Translations under genes and position numbers: made by a program
Source: Jejuia pallidilutea
GTDB taxonomy: Bacteria; Bacteroidota; Bacteroidia; Flavobacteriales; Flavobacteriaceae
NCBI RefSeq assembly: GCF_002973595.1
Contig: NZ_PVEO01000002.1
Coordinates: 496,001 to 560,000, forward strand
Reading direction: 5' to 3'
DNA length: 64,000 nt
Shown here: in pieces, positions 1 through 9,900 of the stretch
Position numbering within the stretch: position 1 is the stretch's first letter
Layout of the letters: each line of letters begins with the position of its first letter
Notes under the pieces: model-generated
Told to the model about the DNA's origin: nothing
Databases searched by the model: none
What the model saw: only the letters and a program-made list of their open reading frames with translations

Positions 1-3000
1 TATAATCAATTTCGCCTTCTCTATATGCCAGTAATGCACCTGTTTTTTGCTCTTTTGTTAATGGTAAAACTTGGTCTTTGTAAAACTCCCAAGACGTTTT
101 CCATTTGAAATAATTTTCTTTAGCCTGAACAAACCTTGATTGTACTTCCTGTTTTTTGAACGCTACGTTGGTTTCTGCTATTTCTTTATCAATTCTGGCA
201 CTTCTAACTTGTGCTTTGTTAGAACCTGATAAAAACGGAATTGAAATTCCTGCTTGATAGGTGTAAAATCCTGAATTGCCATTGACACGCTGTAAGCCAC
301 CTTGAAGATTGAACTTCGGTAAATTATCTGCCTTTGCAGCTTTATATTTGGCTTCTGCTTCATCTACAATGTTCTGCGACATACTGTACAATGGATGATT
401 TTCAATACTGAACGTTTCCATATCATTCTCCATCACTACGTCAAACTCATCTGAAACTGTAAAAACTTCTTCTGATACCAACCACAAATTGAATTGTTGT
501 AAGGCAATAAGATAATTACTATAGGCTTGCGCTTTTTTATTCTGAATTTGAAACGCTTGATTTTTTGCTGCTGAATATTCTAATTTAGAAATGGCTTCGA
601 CTTCATAATTTAAAGCTACTGCTTGTTCAAATTTGGAATAAATGGAATCCAGTTCTTTATACAAGTTATAGTTCCGTTTCATTTGATAGCATTTAGACCA
701 CGCTTTTTTTACTTCCAATTCCAGTTCCAATTCGGAAAGTTGAAAGGCTTTTTGTGCTAACTGAATGCGTTGTTCTTGTAACTTCCTTTTTGAACCAATA
801 CCAAACACATCAATATTAGATTGACCAATACCTATGGTTGTATAAATACCATTGCCACTATTAACTTCTTCTCCACCTGTAAAAATTTGAGTCGTTCCGA
901 AATCATAGGCAGTCGCTTTTAATTGTTCTTGTTTTGTAATTTCCAACTGCTTTTGCTTCAATAATGGATAATTACTTTTTGCGAGTTTAACAGCTTCCTG
1001 TAATGAAATTTCGGGAATTGTATCATTCAACTCTTGTGCATTACTTTGTGGTGAAAAGCCAAATAGTAATAATACAACTGCTGTTGCTGTTACTAACTTT
1101 TTATTTGGCTTAAACGTAAAAGATTTGTTTTCTACCCAATGATATAAAATTGGTAAAACAAATAAGGTAAGCAAAGTTGAAGTTAATAATCCACCAATAA
1201 CTACAGTTGCCAAAGGACGCTGTACTTCTGCACCAGCTGATGATGAAATAGCCATTGGTAGAAAGCCTAATACATCTGTAAAAGCAGTTAGCATAATAGG
1301 TCTGATTCTTCGTTTAGTACCTTCAACTATTCTATCCTTTAAATTGGTTACACCTTCTTCTTTTAATTCGTTGAGTCCGCTTATCATTACCAATCCATTT
1401 AATACCGCAACACCAAACAACACAATAAAACCAACACCTGCCGAAATACTAAATGGCATATCACGCAACCATAAGGCTACTACACCACCAATAGTTGCCA
1501 TTGGGATGGCTATATAAATCATTAAGGTTTGAGGTAGTGATTTTAATGCAAAGTATATTAGTATAAATATGAGTAATAAGGCGATAGGAACAACGGTTTG
1601 TAATCGGTTGCTGGCACGTTCCAGATTTTCAAATGCACCACCATAGCGAATAAAATAACCCGATGGTAGTTCCAATTGTGCATCTAATTTTGATTTTATT
1701 TCAGTTACCAACGATTTTACATCTCGACCTCTGACATTGATACCTACATAGGTTCTTCTGTTGGTATTGTCTCTACTTATTTGCATTGGTCCTGCTTTGT
1801 AACTTACATCAGCTACTTCGCGAAGTGGAATCTGTGCACCAGAAGGTAAGTTGATAAACAAATTTTGCACATCTGTTATGTCTTTACGATTATGAGAACT
1901 TAACCTAACCACCAAATCAAATCGCTTTTCTCCTTCAAATATAGTACCTGCTACTCCTCCTGCAAAAGCTGATTGCACAATTTGATTTAACGTGTTTATT
2001 TGAAGTCCGTATTGTGCCAATTTATTTCTATTGTAAGTAATGGTCATTTGTGGCAATCCTTTCGTAGCTTCTGCTCGCATATCACCTATACCTTCAGTAT
2101 CTGCAATAATTTTTGATATTTCCTCTGCTTTTTGAGCGAGGATGTTTATATCTTCGCCATAAAGTTTAACAGCAATATCTTCTCTAATACCTTCAAGCAA
2201 CTCGTTAAAACGCATTTCAATAGGTTGGGTAAACTCATAATTAACGCCAGGAATAATTTCGACTGCCTCTTTTATTTCTTCAATGAGTTCATCTTTTGAA
2301 GACACTGTTGTCCATTCGCTTTTAGGTTTTAGGATTACAAAAATATCCGCAAAATCCATCGGCATTGGGTCTGTAGGCACTTCGGCAACACCAATACGAC
2401 TAACAATTTTTTCTACTTCTGGAAATTTTGCTTTTACTATTTGCTCTATTTTAGTGGTAGTTTCAATGGTTTCAGTAAGGGAACTACCTGGTTTTAAAAT
2501 AGCGTGAAATGCAATATCACCTTCATCGAGTTGCGGGATAAATTCACCACCCATTCTTGAAAACATAAAAACGGTTATCCCAAACAACACAACTGCAATA
2601 CCAATTACCCATTTACCTTTTCGCAAGGCTCTAACCAATAAAGGTTGATATTTGTCTTCAACCCAATGTACAAATCTATCTCCATAAGATTTTTTATCAT
2701 TTTTTGGTGCTCTTAACACTAAAGCAGACATCATTGGCACATAGGTTAAACACAGTACCATTGCACCAATCATAGCAAAAATAAAGGTCAATGCCATTGG
2801 TTTAAACATCTTTCCTTCAATACCTTGTAAGGCTAAAATGGGTAGAAAAACGATAAGGATAATCAACTGACCGAAAAACGCAGCGTTCATCATCTTTTTT
2901 GAAGCATTAGACGCCACTTTATCTCGCTCTTTGGATGTAAGCTGTTTCTTTTTTAGTACTTGTGATGCAATGAGAAATACTGTACTTTCTACAATAATTA

Positions 3001-4225
3001 CAGCGCCATCAACTATAATACCGAAATCTATTGCTCCCAAACTCATTAAGTTTACCCAAACATCGAACACGTTCATTAAAATAAAAGCGAATAATAAGGA
3101 TAATGGTATTGTTGAAGCAACGATTAAACCACCTCGCCAATTACCCAATAAGAAGATAAGCACAAAAATAACTATCAATGCACCTTCAATAAGATTTGTG
3201 GTTACAGTAGAAGTTGTTTCGCCAATTAATTTACTTCGGTCTAATAATGGTTCAATAATTACGCCTTCTGGTAATGACTTTTCAATTTGAGCCATTCGCT
3301 CTTTTACATTGGCAATAACATCATTGGAATTTGCACCTTTTAGCATCATCACCAATCCACCTACAACTTCACCTTCACCATCTTGGGTTAATGCACCGTA
3401 ACGTATGGCAGAACCGAATTGCACAGTTGCAATATCATTAATAGTTACAGGAATATTATTAACGGTTTTTACCGTAATTTTTTTAATGTCTTCTAAACTC
3501 CGTACCAAGCCTTCTCCACGAATAAAATTAGCCTGATGGTTCTTTTCAATATATGCACCACCTGTATTTTGATTATTGGCTTCAAGTGCATTAAAGACAT
3601 CTGTAATGGTCAATCCAATTGCGTTTAAATCGTTTGGGTCAACCGCGACTTCGTATTGTTTAATTTTACCGCCTATAGCGTTAACCTCAACCACACCTTC
3701 TACCATTGCCATTTGACGTTGTACAATCCAATCCTGCATTGAGCGTAAATCTGCAATGTCGTATTTGTCTTTATACTCTGGTGCTACTTTTAAGGTGTAT
3801 TGATAAATTTCCCCTAATCCTGTGGAAATAGGTCCCATAGTAGGTTCTCCAAAACCAGCTGGAATTTGTTCTTTGACTTCGTTTAGTTTTTCGGCTACTA
3901 ATTGACGAGGTAGATATGTTCCCATATCATCGTCGAATACGATGGTAACAACCGATAAGCCAAAACGAGAGATTGACCTAATTTCCTTTACATCAGGCAG
4001 GTTGCTCATTGCAACTTCCACAGGGTAGGTTACAAATTGTTCAATATCTTCTGTACCTAAATTAGGTGCTTGTGTAATAACCTGTACTTGGTTATTGGTA
4101 ATGTCTGGAACAGCATCGATTGGCACTTTGGTCATACTCCAAATACCTGCTCCAATTATGGTAAGCGTAAGCAAACCAATAATGAATTTGTTATTGATTG
4201 AAAAATCAATGATTTTATTAATCAT
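1..4225 (-). CDS. CzcA/CusA-type heavy-metal RND efflux pump fused to a TolC-like outer-membrane factor (3' end outside window)
   Basis: Inner-membrane proton-driven pump of the HME-RND family that exports divalent or monovalent metal ions. The open frame runs from an ATG at 4225 to the window edge without a stop (1408 codons seen). The N-terminus (MINKIIDFSINNKFIIG) is typical for CzcA, followed by the VPIDAVPDITNNQVQV segment and the RND porter and membrane domains. After about residue 1040 the frame continues through a signal-like hydrophobic stretch (VTATAVVLLLFGFSPQSNAQ) into a TolC-like region rich in long helices. Such pump-TolC fusions are known in Bacteroidota. The adaptor gene (CzcB-like) would be expected just left of the window. 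The gene follows a small Cys/His-rich protein gene, 117 bases away across three hairpins. The metal specificity cannot be read from the sequence. Confidence 0.93.
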   Translation of the reverse strand, partial: MINKIIDFSINNKFIIGLLTLTIIGAGIWSMTKVPIDAVPDITNNQVQVITQAPNLGTEDIEQFVTYPVEVAMSNLPDVKEIRSISRFGLSVVTIVFDDDMGTYLPRQLVAEKLNEVKEQIPAGFGEPTMGPISTGLGEIYQYTLKVAPEYKDKYDIADLRSMQDWIVQRQMAMVEGVVEVNAIGGKIKQYEVAVDPNDLNAIGLTITDVFNALEANNQNTGGAYIEKNHQANFIRGEGLVRSLEDIKKITVKTVNNIPVTINDIATVQFGSAIRYGALTQDGEGEVVGGLVMMLKGANSNDVIANVKERMAQIEKSLPEGVIIEPLLDRSKLIGETTSTVTTNLIEGALIVIFVLIFLLGNWRGGLIVASTIPLSLLFAFILMNVFDVWVNLMSLGAIDFGIIVDGAVIIVESTVFLIASQVLKKKQLTSKERDKVASNASKKMMNAAFFGQLIILIVFLPILALQGIEGKMFKPMALTFIFAMIGAMVLCLTYVPMMSALVLRAPKNDKKSYGDRFVHWVEDKYQPLLVRALRKGKWVIGIAVVLFGITVFMFSRMGGEFIPQLDEGDIAFHAILKPGSSLTETIETTTKIEQIVKAKFPEVEKIVSRIGVAEVPTDPMPMDFADIFVILKPKSEWTTVSSKDELIEEIKEAVEIIPGVNYEFTQPIEMRFNELLEGIREDIAVKLYGEDINILAQKAEEISKIIADTEGIGDMRAEATKGLPQMTITYNRNKLAQYGLQINTLNQIVQSAFAGGVAGTIFEGEKRFDLVVRLSSHNRKDITDVQNLFINLPSGAQIPLREVADVSYKAGPMQISRDNTNRRTYVGINVRGRDVKSLVTEIKSKLDAQLELPSGYFIRYGGAFENLERASNRLQTVVPIALLLIFILIYFALKSLPQTLMIYIAIPMATIGGVVALWLRDMPFSISAGVGFIVLFGVAVLNGLVMISGLNELKEEGVTNLKDRIVEGTKRRIRPIMLTAFTDVLGFLPMAISSSAGAEVQRPLATVVIGGLLTSTLLTLFVLPILYHWVENKSFTFKPNKKLVTATAVVLLLFGFSPQSNAQELNDTIPEISLQEAVKLAKSNYPLLKQKQLEITKQEQLKATAYDFGTTQIFTGGEEVNSGNGIYTTIGIGQSNIDVFGIGSKRKLQEQRIQLAQKAFQLSELELELEVKKAWSKCYQMKRNYNLYKELDSIYSKFEQAVALNYEVEAISKLEYSAAKNQAFQIQNKKAQAYSNYLIALQQFNLWLVSEEVFTVSDEFDVVMENDMETFSIENHPLYSMSQNIVDEAEAKYKAAKADNLPKFNLQGGLQRVNGNSGFYTYQAGISIPFLSGSNKAQVRSARIDKEIAETNVAFKKQEVQSRFVQAKENYFKWKTSWEFYKDQVLPLTKEQKTGALLAYREGEIDY

Positions 4226-4254
4226 AGTAAAATTTTAATTCAGTTAAACATATC

Positions 4255-4330
4255 ATTTTGCGCTTCGCGCAAAATAAAAGCGAAGCAATGCTTTTGTTAA
4301 AAAGCATTGCGTAAGGATATAGCTATCCTT
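4255..4330. repeat. Three consecutive perfect hairpins between the small Cys/His protein and czcA
   Basis: Three inverted repeats follow one another in the short intergenic gap. 4255-4275 has 9-bp arms (ATTTTGCGC) around a TTC loop, 4285-4310 has 11-bp arms (GCAATGCTTTT) around GTTA, and 4313-4330 has 7-bp arms (AAGGATA) around TAGC. None is followed by a clear T-run on the minus strand, so a simple terminator is unlikely. They could tune expression between the two genes or be a dispersed repeat. Confidence 0.75.
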
Positions 4331-4342
4331 TAAAAAACTGAA

Positions 4343-4654
4343 TTATGCCTGTGGTGGCTGTAAAATGGAAGTGGTAAAATCTTTTTTTATACCGTTTAAG
4401 TAGAGAAAATCTTGAGAAGAAATGTATTTAAACTCAAATTTTATTTCTGCGAATTTGAAATAAGTTGCGTTTATATGGCAACATTGGCAAATACAAAATG
4501 GGGAACATAAATCTGCATCTTGATGTTGGTGGTTATCACCTAAATCTTGAGAAATTTTTTTTTTAACTTCATTGTCAAAAGTACCTGTATCTTCACAAGG
4601 CACTAAATTTAGTGTGAAGATATAGATTGACAATATGAATGCTAAAAATTTCAT
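4343..4654 (-). CDS. Small exported Cys/His-rich protein (DUF6660-like) upstream of the metal pump
   Basis: 103-aa protein with an N-terminal hydrophobic signal segment (residues 2-19), so probably periplasmic. The middle part holds a dense cluster of metal-binding residues: a HQHQD stretch followed by a C-x3-C-x-C-x-CC-H pattern (LCSPFCICQCCH, about residues 49-60). Small proteins of this kind often precede CzcA-type pumps in Bacteroidota and are, to my recollection, called DUF6660. Position and residues suggest a metal sensor or metal-handling partner of the pump, but this is inference. The same orientation as the pump gene suggests co-transcription across the hairpin-rich gap. Confidence 0.8.
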   Translation of the reverse strand: MKFLAFILSIYIFTLNLVPCEDTGTFDNEVKKKISQDLGDNHQHQDADLCSPFCICQCCHINATYFKFAEIKFEFKYISSQDFLYLNGIKKDFTTSILQPPQA

Positions 4655-4712
4655 TAAGGCAAATATAAGAATTTTTTAATGCAATGGTTGTGCAAATAAA
4701 TTGATTGGTAAA

Positions 4713-6824
4713 TTATAAAAACCATAACGCATCTTTAGCATCGTCTGGAACGCCATTATTAAAACGTGGTGCTATTTGTGCTACCATTTCTGGATATTTT
4801 ATAGTGATTGGAACATTTTGTTGTCGAAGTGATTTCCAATACAATCTGCTAAACTGATACACTTGTGTTAATAATTCTAACACTACATCTGCATCTTCAA
4901 AAGCATCTTCATCTGGACTGCTTATTTTTATCTTTATTGGGAATGGATAACCATCTGTATCTGAATAAAAACGGTCACTTGGATAACGTGCATTATTAAA
5001 CAATAGGAATTGATTTTCGCTAATTCGTATGTATGTCCCACTAACTGGCATTAGCTTTTTATTCCAATTAAGGTCGTAAGCAATAATATCTTCTGCTTCT
5101 GTTTTATTGATATTTAGAATGTAGAGTGGAATTTTTAAGCCTAATGTATGCATCCCTCTAATAATTGGTTTTAGTTCCTCGTAACTCATTTCCTTATAAA
5201 AGTGAATCACTACTTTATCTGCTTCTGCAACCGATGTAAAATCTCTTATGGCTTTACATATACTTCCTGCCAATAGGTCTGTTTCGCTTTGGTCGAAATA
5301 CTCGAACTTTCTAAACAAGCCATTGTTTTGAAAACTAAAAGCACTTGCAATATACCGTCTGTTTTCGCCTTGATTGGTAAATGCACCAACACCAATTACT
5401 AATTCCTTTTTATCAGTTACTGCGAGTTTCCAAGGTGCACCACCTAATTTGGCGTGAATTGCCAACGCCATATTTTGCAATGAAAATTGGAAGTTGTATT
5501 GATTCTCGATATTGACCACCATTTTTTCATAATCTACAACTTGTGTAACAATGCCTTCGTTTAAAAAGAGTTCTTTGATTTGAATATAGATTTCTCGGTC
5601 TTCGGGATTTGGTGTATACTTATCGAAAGGACTTAAATAGAAAGCTGCATAACGCACATTATCGTGGTCAAACGAAAGGTTTTCTAATTGCTCTGTTATT
5701 TCTGGTATTGGGTTGTTTTCGTTGGTAAACTCAATAAAATGTTCTTTAGAAGTTGAAGCCTTAATATTTACATAAGCCTCAATCCCTTTAAAATATTTTT
5801 TATCCGCAGTAACACCAGTTTTGAGGTTATTGTAAAAGGTTTTAATTGCTTCTTTATGTGACGTATGGTACACAAAGAAAAACTTAATGTTTTGGTTGTT
5901 GGGTCTTTTGTAAGGGTTGAGGTTATTCATTGCCAATTTAGGCACTAAATGGGTTTTCTTGTTACCGTATTGGTCTTTACCAAATTCTAATAATCCTACT
6001 TGTGGGTCAATGTGATTGATACGATTGAGTGGCACATCAATAAACGCATCATTCTTAAACGGAAATATGGCTTTAAAGTCTTCTGTAAATAGATAGTTGG
6101 TTGCAAAATTATTAATAAGTGCTACATACTTTTGGTATTTGTTGGCTGGTCTTACTGGTTCTTCAATAGGTATATCTAATGCTCGTGCTAATGGTAAACT
6201 AAAAATTGGGAATGCTTGGTCAAACTGAATAGCATTGTAAAATTCTTGTTTTTCCTCTGTGTCGAGGTCCATTTGGTAATTGAACGTTTTTTGACCATAT
6301 ACACAACGCCTTATTAACTCTGAATCCTCTATATCCTTAACCGACGTTGTAAGGACTTTTGAAGTACCATCGTATGATACAATTAACTCTGGTAAGTCTG
6401 TGAGTTTTGCAAACTGTATTTTAAATGAAAATTTATAGTAGAGGTTATAGTCTGCTGTATTCCCTTTTTTTGAAGGCATCCACACTTGTACATCACCAAC
6501 GAAGTTTTTTACTACTATATAGTCTTTAGATTTAAAATAGCTTCTTAATTGATGTTTAAGGAATTGCTTGTAAATTCTTAATTCTCTACCATCTACTAAA
6601 TTTAGCTTAATGCTTGGTGCATCTGGTATTTCTGTTGTAAATGTTGTAAATATTTGGTCTGTGTTAGATAAGTCTGTATCTGGAAACACCTCTTTAATCT
6701 GCCTTGAAAATTTAGATTTATGGATAGGATGACTACCTTCCATATCCTCTAAAGTTAAATAAATAGTAGGCGCACTATTAGGCCATTTAAAGTTGAGTAT
6801 GTTGGTTTTGAGGTGTTCTTGCAT
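4713..6824 (-). CDS. Long prokaryotic Argonaute, PIWI catalytic residues apparently lost
   Basis: 703 aa, the length of a long pAgo, with an N-terminal half that would hold the N/PAZ-like and linker regions, then MID (about 385-455) and PIWI (about 460-703). Diagnostic signatures are the PIWI entry motif KLGGAPW (459-465), the MID guide-binding residues in TQVVDYEK (427-434) plus K459, and a hydrophobic C-terminus (DALWFL). The first PIWI strand reads LVIGVGAF where active enzymes have an IGxD-type motif, and the second catalytic strand reads HFYKEM instead of a YRDG-type motif, so the DEDX tetrad seems absent. That makes it a guide-dependent binder rather than a slicer, as in long-B pAgos. 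It lies 103 bases downstream of the type IIG-like restriction gene on the same strand, the likely partner effector. Identification as pAgo is firm; inactivity is read by eye without alignment. Confidence 0.88.
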   Translation of the reverse strand: MQEHLKTNILNFKWPNSAPTIYLTLEDMEGSHPIHKSKFSRQIKEVFPDTDLSNTDQIFTTFTTEIPDAPSIKLNLVDGRELRIYKQFLKHQLRSYFKSKDYIVVKNFVGDVQVWMPSKKGNTADYNLYYKFSFKIQFAKLTDLPELIVSYDGTSKVLTTSVKDIEDSELIRRCVYGQKTFNYQMDLDTEEKQEFYNAIQFDQAFPIFSLPLARALDIPIEEPVRPANKYQKYVALINNFATNYLFTEDFKAIFPFKNDAFIDVPLNRINHIDPQVGLLEFGKDQYGNKKTHLVPKLAMNNLNPYKRPNNQNIKFFFVYHTSHKEAIKTFYNNLKTGVTADKKYFKGIEAYVNIKASTSKEHFIEFTNENNPIPEITEQLENLSFDHDNVRYAAFYLSPFDKYTPNPEDREIYIQIKELFLNEGIVTQVVDYEKMVVNIENQYNFQFSLQNMALAIHAKLGGAPWKLAVTDKKELVIGVGAFTNQGENRRYIASAFSFQNNGLFRKFEYFDQSETDLLAGSICKAIRDFTSVAEADKVVIHFYKEMSYEELKPIIRGMHTLGLKIPLYILNINKTEAEDIIAYDLNWNKKLMPVSGTYIRISENQFLLFNNARYPSDRFYSDTDGYPFPIKIKISSPDEDAFEDADVVLELLTQVYQFSRLYWKSLRQQNVPITIKYPEMVAQIAPRFNNGVPDDAKDALWFL

Positions 6825-6880
6825 TGGTAATGAGGTGTTTTTGGGTTTTACATATTTATTTTTTTAGTTTCAATTTAAAA

Positions 6881-6912
6881 GATTGCCACGTCGCTGCGCT
6901 TCTCGCAATGAC
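6881..6912. repeat. Dispersed palindromic repeat copy 1 (intergenic, between restriction and Argonaute genes)
   Basis: 32-bp element beginning GATTGCC and ending CGCAATGAC, with terminal ATTGC/GCAAT inverted arms and a GC-rich centre. It shares ends and orientation with the copies at 8416-8446 and 9501-9528. This matches a palindromic repeat commonly scattered through Bacteroidota genomes (established knowledge, from memory). In the transcript it would form an imperfect hairpin between the two genes. Confidence 0.8.
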
Positions 6913-6927
6913 AAGTATTATTAATTT

Positions 6928-9900
6928 TTATGAATTTTCAACAATCTCTCGTTCTTCTTGTGTTAAGCCATATAAATCGTACACCATAGTATCAATTGTT
7001 TTTTCTGTTTGGGTGATTTGGGTTTGTAACTCTTGGGCTTTTTTCTTGTTATCCTCGAAGAGTTCTAACCACTCAAACTCGTCTTTTTTGGTAAGCGGTG
7101 TGCCACCTGCTTTTTTAATGGCTTTGTTGAGTTCTTTTATAAAGTCTGCAAAGTCTAATTCGTGCCAGTTATCGAGTTTGCGTGTTAGTTTTTCTAAACT
7201 AAATTGTGATGATATGTAGTTCTGAAACCTTGATGCTAAAATTTGAAAGTCATTTACAAGTTCAATTACGGTATTAGCTTTACTTTCTAATGCAGACTCA
7301 TTTTTAATTTCTGGAATTGGAATTTGTTCAAAGTATTGCGGTTTTACCTCAATATAACCACCACTTCTTACAACACAAATAGATTTAAGAAACTCCCAAA
7401 CTATTTTGGAATTTAGAACACACAATAATGCTTTACTGTTAACAGGAAGAAAGACTGCTGGTGCATTAACAAATGTTCCTATTGAATCAAAACAGAATTT
7501 ATTAGTGTTTTGAAGATTGGGGAAAATTATTTTTGGTTTCTCAAATAAATCATAATAAGCACAATTTCTTAATTCCCACCAATAATCACCTTGGTCATAA
7601 CGTTTTATTGCTCTTTCTTTAAAAGACAACAAATGATTGAAAATTTGAGGAAAATCTTTTATTAAACTTTCAAGTTTTTCAGTCTCTGAAGATTGATTAG
7701 CATAAACTTCATTAGTCCATTTACTTTTAAACAAAATTAGCTTTTGCTCTACCTTTTGAACATTCCATTTTTTTATTTCCTTTCCTTCTAAAATTGGCTT
7801 TATATGTTCTGAAAATGACCAATTATTATCAATTATAAAAGCATCATTTAAGGCAGTTTTAACACCATAATAACATTTTCCATATTTGTCTCTTAAATTA
7901 GTATGTTGTAAAATTTTGTTGAAAATATTAGCCATTCCAACAGATAAAAATGACCAAGACTTTGAATTTAAAGAAGATTGTAAAACTTGTATTTCATTTT
8001 CATTATCAATATCAATTACTCTACTTTGAGCAATTTTGGGAATTTTAATGTATTTAAAATTGCAATCCTTTCCTACTCCGTTTTCCAGAATAATTATAAC
8101 AGGATATGTGGTCGCTCCTTCAAATATTTGTACTTCTGTAAAGTCAATATATTCTTTTAGGCTTGTTTTATTGGTTAAATATTCTCTTAATACTTTCCCA
8201 GCTGTTGTTTTATCAAAGGTATTTGATATGTAACCCATTAATCCATTGTCATTAATGATTTTTGAACCTAACTCATAGAAATAAGCAAATAAATCACTTG
8301 CTGAATGGTAAACTGAATAATTCTTTTCAAAATAGCCTAAATAGTTTGTAAGCAATTCTGCTCTCACATAAGGTGGATTTCCAATTATTACATCAAATCC
8401 TTGTTTTAAATCAGCAGATTGCTTCGTTGTGCCTCCTCGCAATGACGGATTGAATATCTGTGGAAATTCTTGTTGCCAATTAAAGGCTTTATCTCCTGCA
8501 ACGGTTTTGCTATCAATTAATGAGTTGCCACATTTTATATTGTTGCTTAAATCGTTTAGTTTCCGGCGTGGTTGTGCGGTGCGTAACCATAGCGATAGTT
8601 TGGCAATTTCTACAGATTCTTCATTAAGGTCTACGCCATAAATATTGTTTTCTAAAATGGTGTTTTCTATATCGCTTAATATAAGGCCACCACCTAATAC
8701 TTTTGCTTTTAGCTCATCGATGTAACGGTGTTCTTTAATAAGAAAATCTAACGCTTGGTTTAAAAATGCACCAGAGCCACAAGCTGGGTCGCAAATGGTT
8801 ATTTGCAGTAACCACGCTCTGTAATTATCTAAAACTTCTAATAGTTGCTTTTTGGTGTTTTGGTGTGTTCCCTTTTTAATCTCGAAATAGGCTTCTTCCT
8901 TAAAACCTAATTGGTCTTTTTTCTCTTGGCAAAGTTTACCAACGGTATTTTCTACAATGTATTTGGTAATGTATTTGGGTGTGTAGAACACGCCATCTTT
9001 TTTACGCTTACTCTTTTGCTTATCGAACTCGCCACCTTCAATTTCGGCATTAACACTTTCTATTTCGTTAAGTGAGTTTTCAAAAATGTGCCCTAAAATA
9101 TTGACATCTACCTGACTGCTAAAATCGTATTTAGCGAGTTTATAGGCGTGTTTGTAAAGCAAGTCATCATCAATCTCCAAACTATCTAAAATGGCATCCG
9201 GTTTAAACAATCCGCCATTGTAGGCATATATTTCAGCTCTTGATGTTGTGCCTTTTCTACCTTCATCTAAAAAATGAAAATATTGTTTAAAAAGGTTATA
9301 CAATGGGCGTTCGTCTCCAAAATCGATGTCGGCTTTCCACTTATCTAATATCTGTATGGTTGAATTTGGTGGTAATAGGTCTCTATCTTCGGCAAAGAAA
9401 ATGAACAGAAAACGGTCTATGAGTTTCTGTGATTTTTTGAATAGGGATAGTTTTACGTTTTTTTCGAGTGCTTTTAGTTCGGTGCTATCGTCTCCATTAT
9501 GAGATTGCCGCGCTTCGCTCGCAATGACATTTTGTTTTAGGCGTTTGGCATTTCGTTTTACGAGGTCTCTAAAGAGTTCGCGTTTAAATACGGAATAGTC
9601 GTTGTAAAACTGTTTGGTAATCTTGTCTTCCTCAACTAAAGACGCTTCTTTAATGGTTAATGGTAGATTGTTGAGAATGTTATCCTTTTGTAAGCACAGG
9701 TGCATTAAAGCAAATTCTTCGGGCGCTAACTGAAAGAGATTAAACTCTAAAAACTCGGTAGCATCATTGATGTAAAACCGCAACTTCTCAAAGTTGGATG
9801 TGATGACATACACACAACCCTTTTGGTTGGCTTTATAGTCGAATGCCTGTTTACGGATGCTTTCTAAATCTTTGGTGTTGGTTCCCTTTAGCTCAATAAC

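Noticed and set aside
178-363. Open frame of 61 codons on the minus strand at the left edge
   Set aside because: It is an out-of-phase shadow of the TolC-like part of the CzcA fusion.
8036-8641. Plus-strand open frames inside the restriction gene
   Set aside because: They are shadows of the long minus-strand gene, which carries clear domain motifs.
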